This document shows positions 28,613-42,900 of a DNA stretch of 64,000 nt, piece by piece (the stretch's first letter is position 1; each line of letters begins with the position of its first letter). Both the position numbers and the translations under genes were made by a program. Origin of the DNA: Piliocolobus tephrosceles (taxonomy: Eukaryota; Chordata; Mammalia; Primates; Cercopithecidae); the NCBI RefSeq assembly GCF_002776525.5, contig NC_045437.1:131846590-131910589 (forward strand), given 5' to 3'. The notes below the pieces were generated by a model, which searched no databases, was not told the origin of the DNA, and saw only the letters and a program-made list of their open reading frames with translations.

Positions 28613-29024
28613 CTTGCTCTACCAGATTCTCGGAATTGTCCCAAGTTTGAGGGGAAAAAAATTGGTTAGTTTCATTTCTTCTGGTGCCTCCTGAGCCCTG
28701 TGCTTGAGTACAATGAGGTCACTTTGTTGAAGGATTAACTTTATATTACATTCTTGCAGAGTAGATGTATGTCCCTAAGGTATGACTACCCCCACTGATG
28801 AAATAAATATACCATTCTTTATGATTCCTCCCTGTTACCCTCTCTGTTGATTTTCAGAGAGTTTATGAATAGTCACATATTTATACAACTGGCCAAAAGT
28901 ATACTACTTATTTTTCTTATGGTCTGTAATAACCTATGCAAGGTTATTAAAGGGTATACAGACCCCTTTTAAAGCATAGTTTCTTATGTCATTACTTTAT
29001 ACAAGCAGGTCAGATTCCATCTCA

Positions 29025-29385
29025 GCAACAATCTCTTGCTCTTAACCTTTTTCTCTGATTATAAAAGTAATGTATGTTCATTGTGGAAAATTTAGAAAAT
29101 TCACAGCAAAAAGAGCAGGAAGAAAAGCACTTTAAGACCCACAACTTAGAAACAACTACTATTTGGCAGTTTATACACAGACACATTTTCTTTATTCTAT
29201 ATATGTTTGTTTAAAAAAGTAACTATATTGTATATGTGCTCCTGTAAATATATCAGTAAATATTGTTTCCTATGTCATTGCTTTTGAGGATTGCATCATA
29301 TTCTATTCCACGGGGGTGCCTTAAATTAGCCATCCCTCACTTCCCAGATATTTAATATATTTTTTGTGGGGGCAATTAAAATAAC
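29025..29385 (+). mobile_element. ancient LINE-like 3'-end fragment
   Basis: Resembles the fragment at 12.2 kb: TTCATTGTGGAAAATTTAGA, then ATTGCATCATATTCTATTCC. It lies 400 bp downstream of the poly-T gap. Confidence 0.5.
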
Positions 29386-32163
29386 AATCTTTGTCAGATG
29401 GCTCCCCCGCACTCAGTAATTGGTTTAATTTTTTTCTCTAGTCAGTGCAATCAGATAAATCATCAGGTTCCTTTGGATCTAGGACAGTGAGCTTTGTCTA
29501 GCATCTTTAATGTTAGCTTTGTCTGCAGCACTGGACAATTCCATTGTAATATTCAATACCTGTGTTGAGGGCCGGTTAACTTGTTTAAAACTATGAACAG
29601 ACAGCAAATCATAAAGGCATGGGGCATAAGTTAAAAACCCTTGCCTTACTCTTTAAATATTTCCTCTCTCATAGTACACGTCCATGGAGTAAATCCTTAT
29701 TTTTCTTTGAATAATGAGTTTAATATGTCTAATTCAATTCTCTGTGACAGCAGAATGACTTCTCCTCAGCTCTTTAGCTATTAGTTCCATATGATATTTG
29801 AATTGGTTCTTTTAATTGCTGATATTGTCGGTCATTCCTCTGTGAGTTGGCCATATAGCCGGAGAAACATATCCCTCCCCGTCATACATCAGACAGTCAT
29901 TCAGCTAACAACCATGAATTTCTAGACACAATAGGAATTCATTATGCTAATGATTGAAGAGGTGGGGCAACAATGCCAATTTTATTGGTACCTTAGACTG
30001 AAAAGTAAAACCAAGAATTAGAATTTTCGGGATGCTGAATTATGTTTTCAGATACTAAAATGATGCATTTAATTGTCTAAAGCTACTATTTATGGTTACA
30101 CATTTTTGTTGGCAAGTAGCATTATGGGTGGGGGGTGGATATGATAAATAAACTTTGGTGCTCATTCCTGTCTCTCTCATGCATTTCTTGATTAAATATC
30201 ATGGATTTTACAAGTAACGGCTTCCCTGAATAAAGAATTCTATGGCATTTTCTCTACAAGTCTAATTTGAAAAAAGAATTCTTCTCAAGGGTTTAGAAAT
30301 TCATAAAACGGAAAGAATAACAACAAATATTGTGTCCTAACTCATATACTAGTATAGATAGAAAGATTTGGTATACCTGGGTGTAATTTTAGTTAATTTC
30401 CACAAGAGACAGGTTGAAAGTTTACTGTTTGGAAATGGGGGGGAGAGTTGACTAAATCTCATATTTGCAAAAATGATGACATTATCTTAAATGAAAATGC
30501 CACTCTATTAATGACTTCAATAAGCATTGCATTTGGGGAAAAAATCTTTTTAATAAAAAGTTACCTAAAGTTCATCTAACTTAAAATATACAAGTGAAGA
30601 AAAAGTACTTACTCTGATTTATGTGCTTTTGGAGGTGTAATTATTGGCTTTTTACTCACCTATGTAAAACAATGTACTTTTGTAAATGGATTTCTGGCCA
30701 CTTTATGCAGCCTTTTTTTTTTCTTTCTTTTTTTCCTTACATAAAAAGTAAGCACTGTCAATCAAGGAATTTTAAGGTTTATTTCCTCTTTAGAAATGAT
30801 TGATAGCCTTTTAGATTTACAAGTTGACAAGTTAAAGGGTTCTATTGGTATAATTATGTACTAAATTCACAGTCTTTCAATTTAAATGTCCTTTTAAAAC
30901 CACAAGATTATCATACCTGTATTTTGAAAAGTGGGCCAGTCAGTTTGGGTTGGTATACAAATTGCTTCCATTAGCCTTGGGACCTATTTGAATTTAATAC
31001 AGTTTTTTTAAAGTTAGTACTAGTATGAATCTTACTTTTAAAATTTAGGTTAATGGAAATGCATTTTAAGTAAAGCGTGTGGCAACTTGTTTTTTAATGT
31101 ATAGCTAAATGTCAGAACTACACAGACTGTCTTTTTTATTCAGCATGTGAGAAAATATGTGGTTGAACACTTTGATTACACTACAAAAGAAAAGAAAATT
31201 TAAAGACACCCACTTACCCCTTACTTAGAGAATATAAGGAGGTGGAGGCTATGGATAGGAGCTGCCATGTTCTGCATCTCCACTGTTTCATGTGAGACAG
31301 CCTGAAGATATTTCATATACCAGGGAGAAATTTTGAAAATGGTAGACCAGAGTCCACTTAATATTGTGTTTAATTTAAGCATGCTTTGAAGTGTGTATGG
31401 TCAGTGTGCACACAGCAAGGTCCATTGTCTCCAAATGTTATTCCAGGTTTGCTCTTCTTTTGGTCTTTTCAAGGATTATTTTTGGAGACTCGGCTGCTCT
31501 AAGCTAGTACTTCACAGACGCTGGTTCCAAATAATATCAATGCTGGTGAAAGGATCTATCATTTCAAATGTGAGGGTTTTGAATGAGGGCATTTTCAATA
31601 CCCATCCCCTTTGCAGACTCTCTCAAGGGTGGCACCGGCTTTCCATACCGGGAAGATTCACTTCTACTCACTCTCCTCTGCTCTCACCAGCCTCTTGCAT
31701 GCTTAATTGTGCTAAGATATTGTATCAGCTGAGGTCCGCTAGGGATTTTGCAGTTAAGCAGATACTTTTAATTCTCCTGCTGTTTACAGGGTACAGATAC
31801 TGCCAGGCAAGCCCTTGAGTGTTTTTACCTGAGCAACTGAATTAAAGTGAATCCTAAAAATCTCACATCAAATACCATTTTACTTTCTATTTATGATCAC
31901 ATAAAGAGTGTAGAATTTGGCCAAAGGAACACTGTTCAAGACCTACTCCTAATGTTCTTTTGGGCAGGTCACTCCCCATAGTGGTATAAAGCAGATGGTG
32001 GAAAGTTCAGCAAAGAGATCATTCATGTAATCATCTTCTGATCCAATTCAAAAGTATCAATTAAACTTTGGACTTCCTGGTTATTTCCATACCATTAGTG
32101 TTGCAAGCCATGTTCTGCTTTATTTCTTGAAAATGTACTAATCGTGTGACTTCTTTATTGCAG

Positions 32164-32252
32164 CGCTCAACGAACCCACCATCGATTATGGTTTCCAGAG
32201 GTTACAGAAGGTCATTCCTCGGCACCCTGGTGACCCTGAGCGTTTGCCAAAG
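32164..32252 (+). CDS. EBF1: EBF1 exon: HLHLH helix 1
   Basis: An 89-nt internal exon. The acceptor is ttctttattgcag and the donor AAAG|gtgagg, both close to consensus. It starts with the last two bases of a split Ala codon (phase 1) and ends on a complete Lys codon. The peptide runs LNEPTIDYGFQRLQK and then VIPRHPGDPERLPK. The first part is amphipathic helix 1 of the helix-loop-helix dimerisation domain that follows the IPT/TIG domain in COE proteins; the proline- and charge-rich second part is the loop leading to helix 2. No exon for the preceding IPT/TIG sequence was found in the 32 kb upstream, so the upstream intron is at least 32,163 bp. This exon is conserved across EBF paralogues, so paralogue identity rests on the downstream exons. 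Confidence 0.96.
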
Positions 32253-32379
32253 GTGAGGATACTGCCTTTTTGTAGTCTCTGAAAATTTGGACTTGAGTGA
32301 TTTGCAGAAAACTCTGCTGCTGATAAAAATTAGTTCATAGGTAAACAACTCATATTTTTGTGTTTTGTGTGTTTGGTGC

Positions 32380-32640
32380 TATAAGGTAAGCAATAATAAA
32401 AGTAGCAAGCACTTATGTGCCAGGCAACACCGTGCTTACTTTTATATCTGCTATGCCATTTTATCCTCTCAACAATGCTCTGATGTTGGTACTATTACCG
32501 TTCCTATATTAGAAGAGAAAATAATGAAGCAAAGAGAGATTAAATAATAATTTGCCCAAGGTCACATAGCATGTAAATTGCTAAACTGATATTCCAACCT
32601 ATGCAGCATGACCCTAGAGTCTGAGCTACTTAATTGGTAC
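32380..32640 (-). mobile_element. MIR SINE fossil
   Basis: Reversed MIR beginning AGCACTTATGTGCCAGGCAA, with TTGCCCAAGGTCACATAGCA. It lies about 130 bp downstream of the helix-1 exon donor. Confidence 0.75.
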
Positions 32641-34014
32641 ATCTTACTAGTTCTCAAAAGAAAAAGGAACACCAAATTTCTGTCTATGAGGATCCGTACT
32701 TAGTCCTGGCAAGAGGAGAACAGTTAGAGCTCAAAATGTATTGGTAGATCCTGAGATTGGGCAAAGACAACCTCTCTTCTCCTAAGGCATTCTCCCTAGT
32801 TGGGAAAATAGGCACAAATATGAGGGACATTAAACAAAAATTCAAGACAGAGTCATATATGTCACCAATACATCACTAACTGCCAGTGCAGACAGAAGGA
32901 AACTGACCTTTATTGACTGTAGCATACCTGTTGTGAATGTTTGGGATGTCCCCATCCCTGTACCTCAGGAACTTGGGCTGTATATGGGAGAGAGTCCCAA
33001 ACACAACTAACCATAACCAAAAATAATAGCACATTAAAGAAAAGTGCAACCAACATTCTGTGAGGACTCAGAAGTGGGCAGTTAAATGTGAAGGAAGCTC
33101 AAAGTACGGAATTCATTGAGCTTCCATTCACTGTTTACTGACAGCAAAAAGCTTCATTCACTACACAGGTAAAAACTATTAACATTAAATTGAATTAGTT
33201 TCAAGGACTCTTTCTTGCCACAGTAAGTCTAGAGATATGCCATTTCCAGGTCTAGGTATCCTTGTAAAATACTTGTGAAAATGAAGTTGCCATCCTTCTT
33301 AGCTCGGTGAACCTCCTTGGGGGACCAGTTTGTCATCAAATCCTACCTGTGTGCTGGCTGCCCTTTTAGGCAGGGCCACCTGTCGGAACTGGCCCTGTCT
33401 GGGAAAAATCCACCCCTCAGGTCACTACACAGATGTGAGGCGCATGGGGAGGAGGGGTGCTAACTGCTCCAAGAGAGGAAGGACTGTGATGAGCAAGGGC
33501 ATGTGTCCTGCATCTTAACTGAGGGGGGAAAACACCTTCAGTTTTCAGAGATGATGCCTTCAGTTTCAACTTTCAATTTCCCAGAACAACCTCACTTCCA
33601 CTGAAGTGCTGTCCTTCCCTTTCCTTTTCCAACCCAATTTATTCTTGGTAAGCAATTACATCATCTACAGGTTATTTATTATTTAGTAGATTAAATAATA
33701 TAATAATAAACAGCAGTCTCTACCCATGGCATAGATGGTCTGTGGAGAGATTTACCATTAGGTTCCTCTGTCTAGCAAGAACATGGTCCCATGAATTTCC
33801 TATAGGACAACTGGTAATTTTATAGCACGATGATATAAATGATGTGGGTCTGACTAATGGTAGGTGCCTTAGCTGTCTTAGTGTTAGAACAAAGGCAGGG
33901 GTACCATGCCAGATTCTTCCCATTGTTCCCATTTGGGCACTGTATTCACTTTAGCACTTACTTTATCATTTGATCTCTAGAGTCCACTGGAGGTATTGAG
34001 GAGAGTCAGGCTGG

Positions 34015-34440
34015 ACAAGGTGGAATTCAGACATTGGCCACTTGCTAGCTATGCAACCTAGGTCAAAATTGTTTACCTCTCTGTGCCTCAGTGTCTTCAT
34101 CTGTTAAATGGGGATGATGCTATGTTGTACCTTTTCAAGTTACATTTCAATGACTTATTTAGAGCTAACAAAAGGTAGCTATGATGATTTGCCAGTTGAG
34201 TGACAATGGGACCCTTGCTTCTGAGAGCTCTTCCACCCAATCTCTGCAGAACAGGAAATCCTAATCCTGGTGAGCAGTTGAACATGTGATTTCTCCTCTG
34301 TGCCTCAGTTTCTTCATCGATAAAATGGGGATAATTAATCATCCTAGCTCATAGGGGATCATAGGATCATGTAAGCATAAAGAGAGGTCATCTCATGGGT
34401 GTCCTTGGCATAGCATCTGGCCCATAGTTGCCACTTTAAA
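34015..34440 (+). mobile_element. two MIR SINE fossils in tandem
   Basis: Two forward MIR-like pieces, each with the core CTGTGCCTCAG followed by an AAATGGGGAT motif: the first at about 34015-34135 and the second at 34280-34440. The second is followed at once by the Alu at 34451. Confidence 0.65.
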
Positions 34441-34450
34441 AATACTTAGT

Positions 34451-34720
34451 GAGCCATGGCTCATGCCAGTATTCCCAGCAATTTGGGAAGCAGAGGTGGG
34501 AGAATTGCTTGAGGCCAGGAATTCGATACTAGTCTGGGCACCATCACAAGACCCTATCTCTGCAAAATGAAAAAAGTTAGCCAGGCATGGTGGTGTGTGC
34601 ATGTAGTCCCAGCTACTTGGGAGGCTGAGGTGGGAGGACTGCTTAAGCCTAGGACGTCAAGGCTGCAGTGAGACATACCCACCACTGCACTCCAGCCTGG
34701 GTAACAGAGCTAGAAGACAA
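34451..34720 (+). mobile_element. Alu SINE, old (AluJ-like)
   Basis: A forward dimeric Alu, diverged, with CCCAGCAATTTGGGAAGCAG and CACTGCACTCCAGCCTGGGT visible. It lacks a recognisable poly-A tail and follows directly on a MIR fossil that it appears to interrupt or truncate. Confidence 0.88.
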
Positions 34721-36124
34721 ATCTGGTTTAATGGTTGAGGTCTACAGAAACCAGACAGTCCTTTTTCTGATTAGAAAGGAAAGGAAAGAAATGGAAATCT
34801 GGGGTTGAGTTTGTGTACTTACTTTTGAAAACACTTTTATGGTTGCATGTTATGTTCAGAAATGTTGAACAAATAGCATAGGCACGTGTCACTTTGTCCC
34901 TGATGGTAAAATTCCCAACCCTTGTTTCCTGGGTTTGGAAAGAGTAATCAAGGACACAATGGATTTGTGTGTTAAGGAAACACTCCACGGCTTGCATCTA
35001 GCCACTTGATCGTGCAAGGCCTGGCCGGAGCCCACCCCAGGAAGCTCTCAGTGTGACTCAGAGCCAAGTGGCTGTCCTCTTGGCTTTGAATGTTAAAGTG
35101 GAGAGAGTTCAAGGGCAGGGTCAGGAAGTGGCGGATGGAGCCAGCACAAGGTATTCCTGTGGACTGGGGAGATTTATACTCCTGCTGTCCATTGTTAGGG
35201 GCATAAAAATGGGCTGTGCCTTTCTTAGGATCATGGTCAGTGTTTGTCAAACAGGAGTGTTTCAGTGAGCTATGGACCACACACCTTAAAAAACAAACTC
35301 CTCTTTATTAAACCCATGTGTTTGTGAATAGACAAAGCTAGATTCATACAACCACCCACATATTCTGTCAAATGAAACTGCTCCAAAGACCAAGCAGACA
35401 GCTTTCCATAATAATATGCCTTTGTATACAGGCTTGTTCTTTTTCAAAAAAATTTGGACGTGCTTTGTTTTATTGGAGTCCCTCCTGCGAGAGAAGCTGG
35501 GGCAGCAGACATCTTTCCCATTTACCAAATAGGAAAACGGGAGCAGGCGGAATCCTGCTCTGTAAATTATTTTGTCTCTGAAAGGCACCATCAGTGATAG
35601 TTGCTGTACACACAAATTTAAAATACTGTAATTATGCTAACCCCAGATGTTTTTTGGTTTCCTTTTTCATATATACAGGGAGAAAAGGGCAGGCTAAGGT
35701 TTTTAAATCACAGCATTCTGTTCTGTTTCATACAGTTTCGCCTTTCTCTCTGGATCCTGGCAGGAAGGGGAGGAACATGTGACCAACTTTGGGGTCAAGG
35801 TTGACTTTTCTTGTAATTTAGAGGTGGAGGGGATGGGGAACATGGTCGATCAGAAATTCTGAGATGCTGATGGCTGCAGTGATGCAATCCGGATACACTG
35901 AGCAAGGAGCCCTCTCTGTGTTCAAGGTCAGAGGTGTCTCCGCCCCCTTGCAGTATGTTAGTTGCCTTCATGAGTGGTCAGTGAGCCTTAGCCCTAAGGC
36001 AGTGAGAGCACACCCTGAGTTTAGCTGGCGTCAGGCGTGTCAGCTGTGAACCCTAGGAAGCAAGGAATGTTTACTTTATGCCTACTGTGAGCCGGCACTG
36101 CATTATTAAGGTTTTCGAAGAGCA

Positions 36125-36490
36125 CAGAGGCCAAGAGAGTGGGCTTTCAAGTCAGAAAGATGTGCGTTTTGGAAACGAGATCCACTACTTGGTGCACACG
36201 ACTCAATCTCCCACGCTTCAGGTTTCTCCTCTGTAAAGCAGCTGCCTCACAGCGTTGTTGTTAGGTGTTAATGAGATAATTTATGCCAAGAGGCATCCCT
36301 GGCATCTAGTGAGACTCCAGTAAATGGGGGCCACTAATCCCCTCACCATAGGTGTTCCCCATTTTACAGATGAGGAGTTAGAGTCCCCAGAGGTCTGAGT
36401 GACTTGCTACGACGTCACAGCTAGCAAGTGGGAAAACTACGATTCAAACTCAGGCCCTCAGAGTCGGTAGCCTCACTACTGTCTTCACTA
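36125..36490. mobile_element. MIR pair, opposite orientation
   Basis: A forward MIR (about 36125-36330: GTTGTTGTTAGGTGTTAATG) is followed by a reversed MIR part (about 36335-36490: CCCCATTTTACAGATGAGGA, GACGTCACAGCTAGCAAGTG). Together they can form an inverted repeat. Confidence 0.6.
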
Positions 36491-39400
36491 TGTTGAGTTC
36501 CCAGTTCTCCTGCAGATATGAAGACCCCAGTAATTCTGCCTTGAGGTGTCTCCTCTGCAGACACCTGGCCCCCAACCTTATGTAGATTCTCACCAGCTTT
36601 CTCTCATCTCCCTACCGAGAAGGCTTGGCCTGGGGACCTTCTCAGGGCAAATGAGTCTTTTCTCCAAGAGCCAGACCCTCTGTTAGAGAAAATAAAGCAG
36701 TTTGGGAAAAGTAACAAAGGCTGCATTTGTGTATTTTGCTTTATGGAGCTGAAAATATCTGGTAAATTGATCCAGTGGGAGTAATAAATACACATTACTT
36801 TATCTTGTTCTTCATGTCCTATACCCCTGAGCCTTGATAGAACAACACCACTTAATAGACTTAAAAAAGAGTAATTACACTCATTGGTTGTGTGATTTTT
36901 CAGCCCTCCCAGCCCTGCCTGACCTTCTAATTTAGCTCACCATGTCTAACTAATGCATTTATATTCATCTTTTATGAAGCATGTATAGTACAGAATTGAC
37001 TTTAGAGCCTTTTTCAAGCTGTCCTCCCAGGTCCCCAATCTGGTTAGTAGTAAGGAGAATGGGAGTCATCCATCTCTATACGTCTGCATGTATAGATAAC
37101 ACGTAGACATGGCTCAAAGCATTTTTTATCCTTTATGAAACATAATAAAAAGTATTTATTACATTTTTACTTTAAAGCTTTTATACATTCTAGCATTATT
37201 TACAGCTAAACATGCAGGCAAAAGATGCGAGTGTTTTTAAAATGATTACTGTTAATGTTTCTGCTTGTCAGAAGTGCTTAAATTTTCCTGCACTTTGTCT
37301 AAAAACTTAGTACTGTTGCCTTTTAAGAACAACACATTTAAAAGATCTTGCAAGTCAGATTTGCAAACACTGCTGACAGTTTGTGATGAATGATATTGCA
37401 AAATTTGCAAGATGTTTGTCATTTCACACAGCCGACATATTAAGGAACGGATTAAGAAACGCGAAACCCCTGTGGAAAACAACAGTCCCAAACAAACCTC
37501 CGCCAAACCTTGAACCCAGAGAGCACACCAGAATCTCTCACCCGGGTTTTCTCTCCCAACTTCCCACTCAGCCAGTGGAACCCAATTGTTCTCAGTGCAT
37601 TTTCTCTCACCATATGGTCTCCTCATTACCATACACTAAGCGTCCATATGGGAAACTTGTGAAATGAACTGTATTCATTTTAACTGCCAGATGAGCAGCC
37701 TTTTGCTTTGCAAGCTTAGCTTAAGTCATCTGCTGTCTTCATGTTGTTATGGCAACACAGCACCAATAAAAAATTCTAATCTACTGTAAGTGATCACAGT
37801 ATTTTAAGTGCTTGCCTATAACTGCCCTCAAAGGGGAAGAGAGAGGAGGGTCCTATTTGTCCAAGGAGCAAAAGGTTGTTGTTCATTCCAGCAGGTGTCA
37901 GTAAAGAAGCTGGTGACATGGGGATTGAAGTACCAGTGTGGCTGGCTGTGTAGTAGGTTGGGATTAAAAGGGAGGTGAACACCAGCGGGTGGATGGTGGG
38001 AAGGAGGGATTGTGGACCCTTTTGGTGGGTCTCCAAAAGCACACTGAATGTCAAAGCCCCATAGTATCTCTGGCAGACATGCTAGTCTGCTGGTGCTGTG
38101 TGGCCAGCCCGCCATGAAGGAACTCAAGGCTTCCTTGGAAATACAGAGGTAGCAAATCCTCATGGTAGCTACTCCTTCACTGGCATTCGAAAATCTCAGC
38201 CTCTATGAAGCAGCTCTCTCTGTACACGTGAATTAGTCATTTCAAACACCAGGCTAATTAAGAGTACCTTAAAGTAATGGAAGTCAGCAGCAACATCCTT
38301 AAATATAAATCATTTTCACCTCTGCAGGCCACATGATATGTTGCATCTCTGTCGCTCTATCTGTATTGAAAGTGAATGTTTATAGTCTCAGTTCATCAGT
38401 TCACATTAGCCTCATGCTGAATATTTAAACACAGAACAATTTGAACACACCATGAAGGAAGACAGTGACTGCACTTTCATTTGGAACAGCAAGGGCTCAT
38501 CTAATAATAATTTAGTAAATCAGCCATTTAGTGGCTCAGTTGTGCACTGCATTGTGCCAAATATTATTCACTTCAACTGTACACTTGCAAAATTGAAATT
38601 CAGACTCCAGTCACAGGCACTGTTTTTGCTCAGTGGAGAGATGAGACCTAAAATCACCCTCCCTAAAGAGCGTTCGTGTTTAGTGATTTATCATAAATAC
38701 AGAGCTGGGGCAAAATAAAACTGGAGTTGGCTGTATACAATGTATTCTAATTATGCTTTTATTGTTTTAGTCTTTATGCAAAGACTACCAGTAATTCAAA
38801 ACCTGCAGTTGCATCAGTGAAAATACAAATAAGACATCTTTGCATAACCACATTGCCTCCTAGCAGAAAGGGGATGACTAAGGGATTCAGCAAAGGATAA
38901 AGAAAAACTTAACATCTTCATCTTCCACACTGACACTAGCGTCTCTCTCGCTTTCACTATCTTTCTCTTTCTTATTTATTTACTTTTTTAATTTGAGGAA
39001 ACTCGATTAACATTATATCCTGAAGTGAAAGTGACCCTCCTCAGACAAACACACAGAAACAAATGGCAAAACTTATGGTATATTCAGCTCTTAGAGAAAA
39101 CATGCTTGAGTTTGATTCCAGGAAACATTTTGTCTCTGTATTCTCTTGTCAAAAACACAAGCTATGGAATGCGGTCCAGTTCCCCCTGTATCTACCAGAA
39201 AACTTACAGGCAGATTCCATTTCCGCATTTGATAACATGCTCAGTTTAGGGGGTTGGTATCCCCTACTACTGATATTTCTTTTATCCAGGGAGTTTAGCC
39301 TGGATCTGTGTACCCCTGAAATTGCATTTAGAATTCCTATGTGTGCGTGCATGTGTGCATTATGAATATGCACACACAAATGCCTACACATGTAATTTAC

Positions 39401-39529
39401 CTAGGGATAGAAGTTGTAGCTTCACTTAAAAGGCCAATGGCCCTCATGAACGTTGTAATTCTCACCTCTTTAGGTTATTTATCTTTAGCTGACTTATTTT
39501 GTGGCAAATTCTTCTGCTTGTCATTATTG

Positions 39530-39970
39530 TTTCCTTCCCATTTTAGAGATGAGGAAACTGAGGTTCACAGAGGACAAGTAACCTGCTCAAGCTTATGTAA
39601 CTAGTAAGTGGAGGTTTCCTAACTTCCCATACTTCCTAACCAGGAGTCCATTTAGAGTCTTTTATAGAGTTTTGAAAATAGGATTACATCTCAAACATAG
39701 CACTGAATACACATTGACTGTAAGAATGCATATATTTTTGCCAGAGTTCCTTGGTAAATAAATGGGGATTATTAATAATATTGCTGGTTATTGCCTGATA
39801 AGCACTAACTAAATATAATCTACTGAACCAGGTGTTGGTATTAACGCTGTTTTACAGATGAGAACACAGAGGCATGTGTTTACACTGCTAATACATAGCA
39901 GAACATGGATTTGAGCCAAGTCTATTGGACTCCAGATCCAGAGCCTATATCCCTAAGCAGTGCCTCCCAG
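39530..39970 (-). mobile_element. two MIR SINE fossils
   Basis: A reversed MIR core at 39535-39625 (TTTTAGAGATGAGGAAACTG) and a second reversed copy at about 39765-39970 (TTTTACAGATGAGAACACAG, TGGACTCCAGATCCAGAGCC). Confidence 0.62.
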
Positions 39971-42900
39971 AATTAAGAAATTTTAAGGAAAAAAGCCAAT
40001 TTACAATATCAATCTTAAAACCCTTCCAGCCTGGTTAGGGAAGGAGGCAAGTGGTGGCCTACGCCTGAGGTTAGCTCACAAAGGGCTGAGCTAGGTGGAA
40101 GTGGCAGGAAGAACTCACCTGTAAATGCAAACAAACCCTGGGTACCATGCTTTCCCTCTTTAGCTGCAGAGTCATTATGGGAGGGACTTGCAATAACCAT
40201 TATCCAATAGCTCAGTGTTGGAACTCTTTCAAGTTCTTTTTTAGCACTGAGTTCTTGATGGGGAGGATTAAGTTTAACCTACTTCATATCACACCCTGCA
40301 TACAGGGGCATTGAACATAATTACTCATTAGTTCAAGGGTAGGTGACAGGAGAACCAAGGAGTGAACTCATTTCTACCTCCAGCCACCCAACATCCTCCC
40401 CTTAAAGACTGAAGCCGTTCGGAACAGAGACACTTGGCGGTCTTAAGTCTTGCTCACTATTTTCAGCCCTGAGTAACACTTCAGTGGAGCATTGGAGTAA
40501 TTAGTACCAAGCCCCAACAGTCTTGAAGCAGTGGATTCTAATTGCAGTTATACTCAGGACCATCTGTAAAGCCTTGAGAATTATCATTTACAGATATCGT
40601 TTGTCTGGAGATACATATAATAACCGATGATATTCATGCTAAACAGTTTAAGAAGCAAAAGCAAATTTATTTTTGCCTCCTTTATGTATCTATATAGTAT
40701 GAAACGTATCACTCAAGTTTCCCTATAGTATGCATCCAAAAATAGAAATATACACATGCATTTGTATACACACACACCAAACATACATACAAACACATCC
40801 ACGTATGTGTACATGACAAATACATCTCTTTGTTTACTAAGCAGTGCTTTTACTTTTAAGCTCGGTATTTATTCAGCCTTGGCCTAGGGAAAGAGAAGCC
40901 ACAGTCAAAAGACAAAGAGAAACAGAAGTAGTTAATTTTTGGCTTTTTGTGTTTTCTAAAAGCCCAGGCCTTGGCGACTTAAAGGTGACTTAAAAGATTT
41001 TCAAGGGTAATTTTGACTCTAGGCCGTTTTTGTTTCATGTGCTGACTTTACAACCTACCCCTGAAAAAGGCACCTCTGTCCAGAGCTTTCTCTTTAAGCA
41101 GAGACTTTTATCCTGATCAGAAAGTCGATTTCCAAGGCACTCAGCAGGACCTAACCCACAGCGTTGGTCTTAAACCAGTACAATGAATTGGAATAAGAAG
41201 ATCCCGCCAGAGGTTACCAAGTTCAGCTCTGTACCTCCAAGCAGGTCATAGTCACAAGGGTGCAGACACCATTTTTCACTGTATTTGTGGCGGGAAGCAC
41301 CCCAGGCTCCCATTCACCAATTACCATGACACCATTTAGAAGAAAATGCCAGGAGACCAAAAAAAAAGGGAGGGGAAAGCCATTGTCATAACTCTTCTCA
41401 GAAATACCTGGTTTCACAATTTATACTTAACTGCTGACACTTGAAAAGTCGAACATTTTGGTAAAATGAATCAAGCTGTAATGTTTCTTTTATGAGATCC
41501 CCTTGCAGGAAAGGGAAGCTTGGCACCTCATGGAGCCCAAGCTTAGTTATCCATCATAGTAAAGTCAGCTGTCCTAGCCAGCTTCTCAGAGGTCACGCGA
41601 TCGAACCAACAGCTCTTACAACTATATTATTGCTTACGGGACAGTAATTGAGGCACCAGATAAAAATTACCTGGTCTAATAGGCAGCGAACAATTTTCAC
41701 TCAATAAAATTATGAGCCAAATCATTCATTTCATAACACTCTGGCTAATTTATTTGTTGACCTTTTAATATCCATAGCTCTTCAGTGGTATTAACTGCAA
41801 CTCAGACAAAATCTCTTGTTCATTTCACTTTCATTGATTTTTTTTTTTCCATTGAGGCAATAACAGTTGCTTGAAAACAGCCTTTTTCTTTCCACTGTAA
41901 AAGTCAATCATATAAGTTACTATGTCTTACGTTGATATAGTGGCGTTAGCTTACAACCTAGTTTAATTTCATATGATTCAGAGTCTCCTACACCATGTTT
42001 TTAACAAAGGCAAGGCTTTCTGGTTTATCTCCAACCACACCGCATGCTGGTTCATAATAATATGTTTGAGAAGTAAGAGGGCTATCATCTAATCTGAACA
42101 TAAAATCAACTTTAAAATTAGAGGAGGTTCAGAAGAGGTCCTCCTGCTGCATTTTCTCCAGACTAGAATGCTTTTGGTGCCTTGGCCTCTGGTATTAATA
42201 GCAGTAGACTCTTTCAAAATGTTTAATTCCTTTGTTCTGGAAATGGCTAGAGATTTTTACTGTGGTTTGAATTTCATTTTTTAAAAAGACTCTGGGCAAA
42301 AAGTATGCGCTAGAATGTTCTGTAGGGCAGTCAAAGCTTCAGCTGAATCTTCTTATATACTAAAATACTACGAAGTCTTTAGAATGCGGGGTTGTAAAAT
42401 ATAATTGTTATACATTTGGCATTTTATGCCTCCCTGGAAATAACTACTTGCTACCTATACCTCATTTATGTTCCTCCTTTCCATTTCAATTTACTCTAAA
42501 GTGGTCCTTAGCTATAATGAGAATGCCCCTTTCAACAGAAACATGTTTAATTATATCCATGCTAAATGTAAGTGACTCTTCTCAGTCATAGGGCTGCTAA
42601 GTAAAGAGTGTTTAAAGTGTGACACTAAAGGCTTCTAATGATCTGCAGTAAGCTCTATTTCAAGAAGTTTATATTACAAGAAAAATGAAAAATTTGAGGA
42701 ATGTCTCAGAGGATGGGAAACTAAACGGTGCCCAAGCGTTATTTTGGTTTGTTTTACTCTTTCCCTCACTGCCCTCATTATACTGATTTTTTAGAATGCA
42801 AAGTCTACCATTGTGGAATTTTCCATTTGGCTGAATAAACACAAAGGAAGTTGGGACATAAAACTACCCTCCAAAGAAATACATCTCAGGACAACTAGTA

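Larger units (their letters stand above)
1..32163 (+). other. EBF1: intron upstream of helix-1 exon (3' part)
   Basis: At least 32 kb of AT-rich intron. It holds MIR copies near 5.3, 5.7, 11.8, 15.6, 21.1, 21.5 and 24.8 kb, one long L2 fossil at 19.0-20.5 kb interrupted by an Alu, a second Alu at 21.9 kb, older LINE-like pieces at 12.2 and 29.1 kb, several A/T homopolymers, and the sequence gap at 28.47 kb. Segments without recognisable repeats and with more CpG than their surroundings lie at about 2.70-3.25, 15.05-15.48 and 23.04-23.64 kb. In the remaining stretches I see only ordinary intronic sequence. No IPT/TIG exon of EBF1 was recognised. Confidence 0.85.

Noticed and set aside
28413..28694. 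Poly-Phe and poly-Lys open frames
   Set aside because: Artefacts of the T tracts and the 100-N gap.
31393..31818. 141-codon open frame shortly before the helix-1 exon
   Set aside because: No recognisable domain, no splice phase connection to EBF1, and composition typical of translated intron. I keep it as chance.
1..32163. EBF1 IPT/TIG exon upstream of the helix-1 exon
   Set aside because: No sequence encoding the expected IPT/TIG end was found; the exon is likely upstream of the window.
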